From Acidobacteriaceae bacterium (GTDB taxonomy: Bacteria > Acidobacteriota > Terriglobia > Terriglobales > Acidobacteriaceae), in NCBI GenBank assembly GCA_030044455.1, contig JASHVU010000304.1, forward strand, positions 1 to 20,129: a DNA stretch of 20,129 nt, given 5' to 3'. Both the position numbers and the translations under genes were made by a program. Shown piece by piece: positions 7,766 through 15,342 of the stretch. The notes beneath the pieces are model-generated. The model was not told where the DNA came from. It saw nothing but the letters and a program-made list of their open reading frames with translations, and did no database searches. Positions within the stretch are counted from its first letter, which is position 1. The number at the start of each line of letters is the position of its first letter.

Positions 7766-8161
7766 TCAATCGCGTTTCTTTTGCTTGAAGAGAATTGCGC
7801 TCATCACTTCAGGCTGCGCCCGGATTTTGCCGAACACCGAAACCGACTTGATGGCGGCGTTGGCCAGCGCCGGCGTCACGTCGTCATCGATTTTCAGCAC
7901 GCCCACCACGCGAATGTCGAGCGGCTTGCTGGCGGCAACGCGCTTCTCCAGCTCCTTGCGGTTAAGAATCGTCATCCCGACTGTCATCACTTTTTGCTCC
8001 ACGGCCTGGCGGACGGCAAGCGAGTGGCTCTCAATCTGCCGGCGCACCGCGGCAATCAGGAAATCGGTCCGGCTTGAGTAAAAGCCCTGATCGACCAGAA
8101 GATCCACCTGGCCAAGGTCGACAACACTCATATTGAACGAGATTTTCTCGGTGTCTGACAT
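7766..8161 (-). CDS. Ribbon-helix-helix (CopG/ParD-like) protein with an extra C-terminal domain
   Basis: The 131-residue product begins with a typical RHH DNA-binding fold: a strand (KISFNMSV, residues 6-13), helix one (LGQVDLLVDQG) and helix two (SSRTDFLIAAVRRQIESHS, 29-47). Residues 80-125 form a separate segment (LDIRVVGVLKIDDDVTPALA, then SVSVFGKIRAQPEVMSAIL) that I do not recognise in CopG or ParD antitoxins. A helical linker joins the two. GGAG lies 9 bases before the ATG. No toxin gene of ParE or VapC type is adjacent; the next gene downstream is a CPBP protease, 34 bases away. It may autoregulate its own promoter, as RHH proteins often do, but that is inference. Confidence 0.8.
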   Translation of the reverse strand: MSDTEKISFNMSVVDLGQVDLLVDQGFYSSRTDFLIAAVRRQIESHSLAVRQAVEQKVMTVGMTILNRKELEKRVAASKPLDIRVVGVLKIDDDVTPALANAAIKSVSVFGKIRAQPEVMSAILFKQKKRD

Positions 8162-8191
8162 ATTCTTATACTCCGGATGGAATACATATGG

Positions 8192-8220
8192 ATGTTAATA
8201 AGATTCCCGCGAGATGTCAA
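8192..8220 (-). promoter_or_regulatory. Consensus sigma-70 promoter for the RHH/CPBP gene pair
   Basis: On the minus strand TTGACA (8215-8220) and TAACAT (8192-8197) are exactly 17 bases apart. The transcript would begin near 8185 and have a leader of about 23 bases containing the GGAG site. The promoter lies in the 88-base gap shared with the divergent metallopeptidase gene, so a repressor bound here could affect both directions. Confidence 0.7.
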
Positions 8221-8249
8221 GACTCGCTTTGTGCTAGCCTTTCACCATC

Positions 8250-9263
8250 TTGGCTAACTTCGAAAAAGCACCGGCAGAGGTCCAGGAGATCCTCTCCAAA
8301 CCAATTCAGCAACTCGGCCTGAAGCTGGAAGGCTCTCCCCTCGAACGCTTCGTCCTCCAACTTTACAAAGAGCTGGATGCCAAAAAGCTCAAGAAGTTCC
8401 GCCCCAAGTGCTATCTCACCGATGAGTGGGGCTGCCCCAACATGGAACCCGTCATCGGAATCCCGTTCTACCTGGCCGATCCAAAACTGCAGCGTCTCGA
8501 GTCGGAGATGAACGACATCGAAGATGCGCGGCAGGTCATGATGTATCTGCGCCACGAAGCCGGTCACGCCTTCAACTACGCCTACGCGCTTTATAAGACT
8601 GAGGAATGGCGCAACCTCTTCGGATCGTTTCGAAGGCCCTACCGCGACAGCTACAAACCCGTCCCGTTTTCGCGCCAGTTCGTGCGCCACATGGAGGGAT
8701 GGTACGCGCAAAAACACCCCGACGAAGATTTCGCTGAGACCTTCGCCGTTTGGCTCACACCTCGCTCCAACTGGCGCAGGCGCTACAAAGACTGGGGCGC
8801 GATGAAGAAGCTTCTCTACATGGATCGAATCGGCCACAAGCTCGGCGACACCGATCCATTATTCGTGCACGGCGACACCGATATTACTGTCGACGAAATG
8901 GCGGTCACGGTCGGCGAGTTCTATCAGCATGCCCTCGAACAGCAGCTCACGCCCGGCGAGCTTCCTCTCGACACCGATCTCCGCGACATCTTCAACATAT
9001 CCAGGCGCCGCAGGAATAATGTGCGCCCCGCGGTCGATCTTCTTCGCGAAAATCGCAAGGTCCTTGTCGATAAGGTGAACTATTGGACGGGTGTTCAGCG
9101 CCCGCTGGTAAAAAAGTTAGTCGAAACCATCGAAGCAAAAGTCAGCGACCTGGGTCTGCCTGCCGACATAAAATGTGAACGGGAATATTTAACCGAAGTC
9201 GCGGTGTACGCGACCGCGCTGGCAATGAACTACATCGCTCGGGGCAAGTTCATTCAGCCCTGA
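8250..9263 (+). CDS. Putative zinc metallopeptidase (HEAGH...FAETF type)
   Basis: The 337-residue protein has a gluzincin-like zinc site: RHEAGHAFNYAY at 101-112 (His102, Glu103, His106) and HPDEDFAETFAVWLTP at 156-171, where Glu163 is the likely third ligand. This spacing is typical of the group usually annotated as putative zinc-binding metallopeptidases. There is no signal peptide or membrane segment, so it should act in the cytoplasm. A C-terminal helical part (about 225-337) includes RRRRNNVRPAVDLLRENRKVL. The only start upstream of the conserved region is TTG at 8250, since an in-frame TAG lies at 8235; no Shine-Dalgarno is seen and TAGCCT precedes it by 9 bases, so a leaderless start is possible. 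The ATP-grasp gene begins 48 bases downstream on the same strand. Substrate unknown. Confidence 0.85.
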   Translation: MANFEKAPAEVQEILSKPIQQLGLKLEGSPLERFVLQLYKELDAKKLKKFRPKCYLTDEWGCPNMEPVIGIPFYLADPKLQRLESEMNDIEDARQVMMYLRHEAGHAFNYAYALYKTEEWRNLFGSFRRPYRDSYKPVPFSRQFVRHMEGWYAQKHPDEDFAETFAVWLTPRSNWRRRYKDWGAMKKLLYMDRIGHKLGDTDPLFVHGDTDITVDEMAVTVGEFYQHALEQQLTPGELPLDTDLRDIFNISRRRRNNVRPAVDLLRENRKVLVDKVNYWTGVQRPLVKKLVETIEAKVSDLGLPADIKCEREYLTEVAVYATALAMNYIARGKFIQP

Positions 9264-9311
9264 TGGGTGATTCGCAGCAGTTGTAGAAAGAACCAGGAAC
9301 GCAGAGGCGTC

Positions 9312-10352
9312 ATGGCAAACCTCAAAGTAACCATCCTGCACGACACTTGGGAAGAGGGGCCCCCTGAGCCTGAGCCGGAGCCTGTGAAGGCGCCGCGCGG
9401 CAAGCGCGGCAAACGTGCCAGGAAGAAACATCCGCTGTTCGACCGCGAAGAGATCTTCGAGGCATTGACAAAACTCGGGCACGAACCGTCTTATCACGTT
9501 CTCGACGGCAAAAATCAATCGCTGCTTGCGCTGGCAAAGTGCAACGCCGACCTCATCTTCAACCTCACTGAGTCTTACGCCGGCGACGACACCATGGACA
9601 AGAATATCGTCGCCTATCTGGAACTGCTGCACATCCCCTATACCGGCGGCGACCCGCAGGCTCTCTATCTTTCCCAGGACAAGGCGATCGCGAAAAAAAT
9701 TTTCGACTTTCACAAGATCAAAACTCCTGACTTTGCAACTTCGTATAAAGGCCGCACCGATCACTCGCACGATATCGAGTTCCCGCTGATTGTGAAACCC
9801 GTCTCTGAAGATGGTTCCATCGGCATCGACAGCGGATCTCTGGTCGATAGCGTGAAAGAACTGATGGAGCGCATCGACTACATTCACGAAGAGTTCGACA
9901 GCCCGGCGCTGATTGAGGAGTATATTGAAGGCCGCGAAATCTACGCCGCCATTCTGGGCAACGATAACGCCGAGGTGCTGCCGCTGATTGAGCTCGACCT
10001 TTCCAGGCTGCCCAAAGGAACCCCGCGGATCGCCGGCCAGGACGTAAAGTTCGATTACGAGACCGAGGCCTACAAGGTGACAAAATCCGCGCCCGTCGAA
10101 GACCTCGACGAGGAGATCACGAAGAAGCTTCAGGACACGGCGCTCGCCGCCTATCGTGCCCTCAAGTTGCGCGACTATAGCCGCATTGACATGCGGCTAA
10201 ACAAGAAGGGCGAGGTCTATGTCATCGAGGCCAACCCAAACCCATGGCTCGCCAGCGCCGCCGAATTCACGATGGCAGCCAAAAAAGCCGGCTACTCCTA
10301 CACCGATATGATCGATAAGATCGTGGAACTGGCTCGTGCGCGCTCGATCTAA
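9312..10352 (+). CDS. ATP-grasp ligase, D-Ala-D-Ala ligase-like
   Basis: Predicted ATP-dependent carboxylate-amine ligase that joins two amino acids or an acid and an amine through an acyl phosphate. The 346-residue product shows the ATP-grasp features: DKAIAKKIFDFHKIKTPDF (123-141), FPLIVKPVSEDGSIGID with the ATP-binding Lys162 (157-173), ALIEEYIEGREIYAAILGN (199-217) and the metal-binding RIDMRLNKKGEVYVIEANPN (291-310, Asp293, Glu306, Asn308). An unusual acidic-proline then basic stretch (EEGPPEPEPEPVKAPRGKRG and KRARKKH, 14-40) is inserted in the N-terminal domain. The ATG at 9312 has GAGG about 5 bases before it; the longer in-frame reading from 9267 is not needed. It is the second gene of a pair with the metallopeptidase. 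True Ddl function is not assured because no peptidoglycan genes are near. Confidence 0.88.
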   Translation: MANLKVTILHDTWEEGPPEPEPEPVKAPRGKRGKRARKKHPLFDREEIFEALTKLGHEPSYHVLDGKNQSLLALAKCNADLIFNLTESYAGDDTMDKNIVAYLELLHIPYTGGDPQALYLSQDKAIAKKIFDFHKIKTPDFATSYKGRTDHSHDIEFPLIVKPVSEDGSIGIDSGSLVDSVKELMERIDYIHEEFDSPALIEEYIEGREIYAAILGNDNAEVLPLIELDLSRLPKGTPRIAGQDVKFDYETEAYKVTKSAPVEDLDEEITKKLQDTALAAYRALKLRDYSRIDMRLNKKGEVYVIEANPNPWLASAAEFTMAAKKAGYSYTDMIDKIVELARARSI

Positions 10353-10391
10353 TTCAAAATGGATCTATCGAACCCAGCCCGCGCTTTGAGT

Positions 10392-10406
10392 CCTGCGTCC
10401 CGCAGG
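10392..10406 (+). terminator. Possible weak terminator after the ATP-grasp gene
   Basis: A perfect 6-bp stem CCTGCG-TCC-CGCAGG is followed by TTTCGC. It lies in the 82-base gap between two convergent genes. The T tract is short, so the assignment is tentative. Confidence 0.35.
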
Positions 10407-10434
10407 TTTCGCGCTCAGTCACAAACAGGTCAGG

Positions 10435-10794
10435 TTACCGGTAGGCCTGCTCATCGGCCCAGTCTCCTATAATCGGCAGCTTGCAGCGCTTGCCATTCAA
10501 TGCGCCCACCACGCACCACAGCCACAAAAGGAAAACGACCAGACAGGCAAGACACCCCAGGCCTAGCAGGACGCGGGGCCCTAAGAACTTGGCAAACGGA
10601 AACAACAGTTTCAAGGCCAACGCAAAGAGAAATACAAAAGCATCGAATACGATCGACTGCCAGGCGTGGAATCGCACATAGGGCCTCTTGTTGTAGCGCC
10701 TGATGGCCAAGAAGAAAAAAGCCGGGCCGGGACTGAGGTAGGCAATTGCACCAATCGTATTGTCAGACAGGCCGGACTTTTGGGGATTGGCCAC
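10435..10794 (-). CDS. Tic20/DUF4870-like small membrane protein
   Basis: A 119-residue membrane protein with hydrophobic segments at about 13-31, 48-67 and 73-98. The conserved blocks IGAIAYLSPGPAFFFLAIRR (14-33), YVRFHAWQSIVF (39-50) and NGKRCKLPIIGDWADEQA (100-117) match the pattern of the DUF4870/Tic20-type family, whose bacterial role is unclear. The start is a GTG at 10794 with a near-perfect Shine-Dalgarno AAGGAGG 4 bases before it. The neighbours are a convergent ATP-grasp gene and a divergent region ahead of the GH1 pseudogene, so it seems to be a single-gene unit. Confidence 0.85.
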   Translation of the reverse strand: MANPQKSGLSDNTIGAIAYLSPGPAFFFLAIRRYNKRPYVRFHAWQSIVFDAFVFLFALALKLLFPFAKFLGPRVLLGLGCLACLVVFLLWLWCVVGALNGKRCKLPIIGDWADEQAYR

Positions 10795-11676
<882 letters not shown>

Positions 11677-11684
<8 letters not shown>

Positions 11685-11789
11685 GAAATACCGTAGGGAG
11701 AAACCGACGCCACAAAGTCAGCGCGACCCCAAGGAGCGCTGATCCTGCACATCCGTAAGTGACATAACACCTTTTCCTAAAACGCCGTA
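11677..11789. repeat. MITE-like element, copy 2 (113 bp, perfect 12-bp terminal inverted repeats)
   Basis: CGTTTTAGGAAA (11677-11688) is the exact reverse complement of TTTCCTAAAACG (11773-11784). The copy aligns without gaps to 4181-4293. The internal hairpin TCAGCGC (11718-11724) with GCGCTGA (11736-11742) is conserved, although the loop base at 11726 differs from copy 1. It fills the gap between the GH1 remnant and the 3' end of the permease gene. No unambiguous target-site duplication is visible. Confidence 0.88.
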
Positions 11790-11807
11790 AAACGTCGAAT
11801 GAGTCCT

Positions 11808-14240
11808 TCATTCGTATCGCAGGGCGACCATCGGATCCACCTTCGTTGCCCTCCGCGCTGGAATGAAGATGGCAACGAGCGCAGCGCCGGCGAGCAGCAA
11901 AGCGGCTCCGCCCAGCGCCAATGGGTCCGACGCTCTGACTGAGAACAGAAGGCCGCTCATCAATCGTGTAAGTGAGAGCGTAAGAGCCACGCCCAACACC
12001 AACCCAGTAGCGATGGTTCCCATTCCGCCCCGAAACATCAGGCTCATGACCTGGCCGCGGTCGGCTCCCAGCGCCATGCGCAATCCAATCTCCATTTGCC
12101 GCTGCGCTACCGCATAGGACATAACTCCGTAAATCCCCACCGAGGCAAGCAGCAGAGCCAGGCCGGCGAAGACCGAAAGCAATATCAACGCCATCCGGCG
12201 ACGCTGGATTGAGTCACCCATCACCTCTGTCATCGTACGAACGTGATACACAGGCAGGTTGGGATCGATGGCGCTCACTACCCGCTCAATGGTCGGCGCA
12301 AGATTCATCGGGTTTCCTGACGTGAGCACCGTAAGAGTCATGGCGCTCGACAGCATTTGGTTCTGAGGCCAGTAAACTTCAACCCGCGAGCGCGCTTCGA
12401 GAGTTCGATTGTGAACATCGCGGACAACGCCGATGACCGTAGCCCACGGTGCAGTGGATCGACGGCCACCGGGATGCAGGCGTTTCCCGATGGGGTCTTG
12501 GTGCGGCCAATAGGTTCGGGCGAGGTTCTCGTCTATGATGGCCACCGGTGGCGCGCCGTCGGAGTCGCTTGCCTCGAATGCGCGACCGCGAACCAGCGAA
12601 ATACCCATCGCCCTGAAATAATCGGGAGTGACAACCCGCTGGTCTGCTTCGGGAGTTGTATCTTCGATCGGCACCGACTGGGTGTCGATGGTCATGGTGC
12701 CGGACCCTCCCTGACCACTCAAGGGAAGTGCCGAAATCGCTCCGGCAGACTCGACGCCGGGCAGTCTTTCGACCTGCTCCAGCAGCCGGTTGTAGAATCC
12801 TCGAACCTGTTCAGGCTTGCTATAAACCGCATCCGGAAGAGCAACCCGCAACGTCAGAACTCCATTCGGGCGAAAACCGGGGTCGACCTTCAGAATCTGC
12901 CCAAAGCTTCTCAAAAGCAGGCCAGCCGCAGCCACTAGCAGCAGAGAGAGCGCGGTCTCCGAGACAATGAGCGCGCTCCGCAAACGTTTGGGCTGCCTGC
13001 CTTCCGTGCTTTTCGTACCCTTCAATCCATCGAATCTTCTCTTGCGAGCAGCCTGCAGCGCGGGCGCCAACCCAAACAGAATCCCGGTAGCCAGTGAAGC
13101 CGCGGCCGCCAGAGCTAGCACCCTGAGGTCAATGGACGTATGTACCGCGCGAGGCAGCGACTTGGCTGCAACGGCAACCAACCCCTGAAGCACCCATGGA
13201 GTAATCGCCACGCCAAGAATGCCCCCGGTAAAGGCCAGCAAGATACTCTCTGTCAGCAATTGGCGGGCAAGGCGCCATCCACTTGCGCCCAGTGCCAGGC
13301 GGGTCTCCATTTCCTGTTGCCGCTCAGCCGATCGAGCCAGCAACAGATTCGCAATATTCGCACAGGCGATCAGCAATATCAGCCCCACGGCCGCCATCAG
13401 CAACATGAGAGACATCTTCACGTCGCCCACCGTCTCTTCGAGCAGCGGATGCAGAATGATTCCGAAACCGTATGTTTCGTAGGGATACGAACGATGCAGC
13501 TCCATGATGGTTTTGCCCACTCGATCCATGTCCGATTGCACCTGGCTCAGCGATAGCCCCGGCTTGATGCGCCCCAGCACTTCAAGCCCATGACTGCCAC
13601 GGCTGTTTTCACTTAGATCGTCAGGTGAAAAGGCTAGCGGTCCCCAGATTTCGGCTTGGTCGGGGTAGGCGAATCCGGCAGGCATCACTCCCACCACCGT
13701 CATCGCAACGCCATCAATTTCGATGGTGCTTCCAACCACTTTTGGGTTTCCCGCAAATACGCGCTGCCAAAGCCCGTAGCTGAGCACCACTTCCCGATCG
13801 CGTCCAGGTTGCGCCTCTTCGGCCAGAAACGTCCGTCCGATCAGCGGCTGTGTTCCCAGCATCCCAAACAGGCTGGGAGAAACCGATGCGCCCACGACTC
13901 GCTGCGGACTTCCCTTGACACCGAGATTGAACGAGCCCGTGGCAATCGCGGCCAGATCGGTGAAACTGTGATTCAGCTCCTTGAAATCGCGAAACTCCGG
14001 CGCGGAAACCCAGTTCTGGTCATTGGGCAGGCCGATCCCGGTAAAGCGGCACCAAACCTTGATGAGCTGTTGAGGATGGCTGTAGGGCAGAGGCCGTAAC
14101 AGAATTGAATCGAGCACGCTGAAGATTGCGGCGTTCGCCCCGATGCCCAGGGCCATGGTGACTACCACGACCGCCGTGAACCCCGGTCTCTTTCCCATCT
14201 GACGTAGAGCAAAACGCAAATCCTGAAACAGTTCTCTCAT
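11808..14240 (-). CDS. ADOP-type FtsX/MacB ABC transporter permease, orphan
   Basis: An 810-residue inner-membrane protein made of two MacB-PCD/FtsX modules in one chain. It starts with DLRFALRQMGKRPGFTAVVV (7-26) and GIGANAAIFSVLDSILLRPLPY (32-53), then a periplasmic domain (about 55-270), an FtsX helix group (about 276-400: LMAAVGLILLIACANIANLL and following), a second half from 420 (RLRSALIVSETALSLLLVAA), a second periplasmic domain and a last helix group (about 684-793) ending ARRATKVDPMVALRYE. This is the acidobacterial duplicated orphan permease design. No ATPase gene and no PadR regulator is adjacent. GAGG lies about 7 bases before the ATG. Substrate unknown; relatives act in efflux or mechanotransmission. 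The length is that of an intact member. Confidence 0.93.
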   Translation of the reverse strand: MRELFQDLRFALRQMGKRPGFTAVVVVTMALGIGANAAIFSVLDSILLRPLPYSHPQQLIKVWCRFTGIGLPNDQNWVSAPEFRDFKELNHSFTDLAAIATGSFNLGVKGSPQRVVGASVSPSLFGMLGTQPLIGRTFLAEEAQPGRDREVVLSYGLWQRVFAGNPKVVGSTIEIDGVAMTVVGVMPAGFAYPDQAEIWGPLAFSPDDLSENSRGSHGLEVLGRIKPGLSLSQVQSDMDRVGKTIMELHRSYPYETYGFGIILHPLLEETVGDVKMSLMLLMAAVGLILLIACANIANLLLARSAERQQEMETRLALGASGWRLARQLLTESILLAFTGGILGVAITPWVLQGLVAVAAKSLPRAVHTSIDLRVLALAAAASLATGILFGLAPALQAARKRRFDGLKGTKSTEGRQPKRLRSALIVSETALSLLLVAAAGLLLRSFGQILKVDPGFRPNGVLTLRVALPDAVYSKPEQVRGFYNRLLEQVERLPGVESAGAISALPLSGQGGSGTMTIDTQSVPIEDTTPEADQRVVTPDYFRAMGISLVRGRAFEASDSDGAPPVAIIDENLARTYWPHQDPIGKRLHPGGRRSTAPWATVIGVVRDVHNRTLEARSRVEVYWPQNQMLSSAMTLTVLTSGNPMNLAPTIERVVSAIDPNLPVYHVRTMTEVMGDSIQRRRMALILLSVFAGLALLLASVGIYGVMSYAVAQRQMEIGLRMALGADRGQVMSLMFRGGMGTIATGLVLGVALTLSLTRLMSGLLFSVRASDPLALGGAALLLAGAALVAIFIPARRATKVDPMVALRYE

Positions 14241-14703
14241 CGTTGACCTCAGGGTCGGGGAATCTGCCTGCCGTTCGACTCGCCGGGGAGTCAGTCACTT
14301 GGGCAGAGCGAACCAGGACACTTCGAGCAATCCCCCAGCCAAACGAGTTGCACCTAATAAGCTGAAACCTTTGGAGATAGGAAATTCAGAAAATGCTTGA
14401 CCTGTCCAGCTATGAACATGGATGCCCGAATACGAACAGTCCCCGGCATTTTCTTTGGAATCCCCTTGAGCACGGAGCCGAATGGAGGACGGTTGCCTTG
14501 GCGAGCCATGATCGGAGCAACGGAACCGGACCATTGACCCGTTCGAAGGGGGATGTCGAAAGGCGATTCTGGACCGACAATGGTCGGAAAGGACCGAAAA
14601 GCACCAGAAACGGTGCTGTTTATTCGCCTTATTTTCAATTATTTACCGAAAAGAGTCTTGCAAACAAGCCGGGATTTGAGGGTCGGTTTAGTAGAATAGC
14701 CGG
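14241..14703. other. Intergenic region of 463 bases between divergent genes, with hairpins
   Basis: No convincing protein-coding frame is seen. It contains a 5-bp hairpin CCGAC-AATG-GTCGG (14574-14587) and a perfect 6-bp hairpin AGCACC-AGAAAC-GGTGCT (14600-14617) followed by GTTTATT and a markedly AT-rich stretch to about 14646. The second has terminator shape on the plus strand although no plus-strand gene lies directly upstream. The rest should carry the promoters of the divergent permease and rlpA-like genes. Confidence 0.5.
14692..14697 (+). promoter_or_regulatory. TAGAAT -10 box directly before the rlpA-like start codon
   Basis: TAGAAT ends 6 bases before the ATG at 14704, and no Shine-Dalgarno is present. 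The geometry implies transcription starting at the ATG itself, a leaderless mRNA. No clear -35 hexamer was found. Confidence 0.45.
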
Positions 14704-15240
14704 ATGGTTGAACGACAGAAATCGCGTACTCTGAACGCCAAAGGATCAGTGTGGTTCTGGGTGACGGGAGCAGCTTTGTCCCTCACCGTGGCCGCCGTCT
14801 TCTTTGCCGACTCTACGTTGACGGTGCAGGCATATACGCCACTTGCCCGCCCTGCCGCGACCCTTCCCCCAATCGCACCTAGAGATATCGACTCGGGGAT
14901 TGTGGCTCCGCCTGCGAAGAACCCGGCTGCTGCGGTCGACCCGCTGAGAGGAATCGCCACATGGTATGGAAAGGTGCTCAACGGGCGCCATACCGCCAGC
15001 GGCGAGCGATTTGACATGATGGCCATGACCTGCGCCCATAAGTCGCTGCCCTTCGGCACGCTGGTGAGGGTCGTCGATCTCCACACCCACCGTTCGGTAG
15101 TCGTCCGTGTGACGGATCGCGGAGAGCTGCCCGGAGACCGCGTCGTGGATCTTTCCTACGCTGCGGCTCGGGAGCTTGGCACGCTAAAGACTGGAGTGGC
15201 CAACGTCCGGTTGGAAATAATCGGGAAGTCGAAGCCGTAA
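14704..15240 (+). CDS. rlpA: RlpA-like septal/cell-wall protein (double-psi beta-barrel)
   Basis: A 178-residue envelope protein. Residues 15-36 form an uncleaved signal anchor or signal peptide (SVWFWVTGAALSLTVAAVFF), residues 45-80 a Pro/Ala linker, and 82-175 a double-psi beta-barrel. The diagnostic blocks are RGIATWYGKVLNGRHTASGE (82-101), TCAHKSLPFGTLVRVVD (109-125) and VRVTDRGELPGDRVVDLSYA (134-153, containing the conserved Asp-Arg-Gly and the Asp of VVDLS). RlpA proteins cleave naked glycan strands as lytic transglycosylases or bind them at the septum. There is no lipobox and no SPOR domain, unlike the E. coli protein, so this is a minimal single-domain version. It is followed by a terminator and appears monocistronic. 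The family is secure; enzymatic activity is not proven by the sequence. Confidence 0.9.
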   Translation: MVERQKSRTLNAKGSVWFWVTGAALSLTVAAVFFADSTLTVQAYTPLARPAATLPPIAPRDIDSGIVAPPAKNPAAAVDPLRGIATWYGKVLNGRHTASGERFDMMAMTCAHKSLPFGTLVRVVDLHTHRSVVVRVTDRGELPGDRVVDLSYAAARELGTLKTGVANVRLEIIGKSKP

Positions 15241-15276
15241 CGGAGCGAACTAACCGTAAACTGCGAAAGATACAGC

Positions 15277-15313
15277 GAGCCGGGCGATCCCTTGAGTCAC
15301 CCGGCGGCTTTTT
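15277..15313 (+). terminator. Rho-independent terminator of the rlpA-like gene
   Basis: GCCGGG (15279-15284) pairs with CCCGGC (15300-15305) across a 15-base loop, followed by GGC and TTTTT (15309-15313). It lies 37 bases after the stop codon and before the convergent GH31 gene. Confidence 0.55.
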
Positions 15314-15342
15314 GCGTCTTACCTCAGATCTGCCCCGCGTCT

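Noticed and set aside
7766..8161. RHH gene considered as an antitoxin of a toxin-antitoxin pair
   Set aside because: There is no small toxin gene adjacent on either side; the downstream gene is a full-length CPBP protease.
9189..9887. 232-codon minus-strand open frame
   Set aside because: It is antisense to the metallopeptidase end and the ATP-grasp gene, both with clear motifs; no Shine-Dalgarno or domain supports it.
9312..10352. Calling the ATP-grasp gene ddl outright
   Set aside because: The motifs are shared by several ATP-grasp subfamilies, the context has no cell-wall genes, and the N-terminal domain has an unusual insertion.
12357..12938. 193-codon plus-strand open frame
   Set aside because: It is antisense to the ADOP permease and lacks any recognisable domain.
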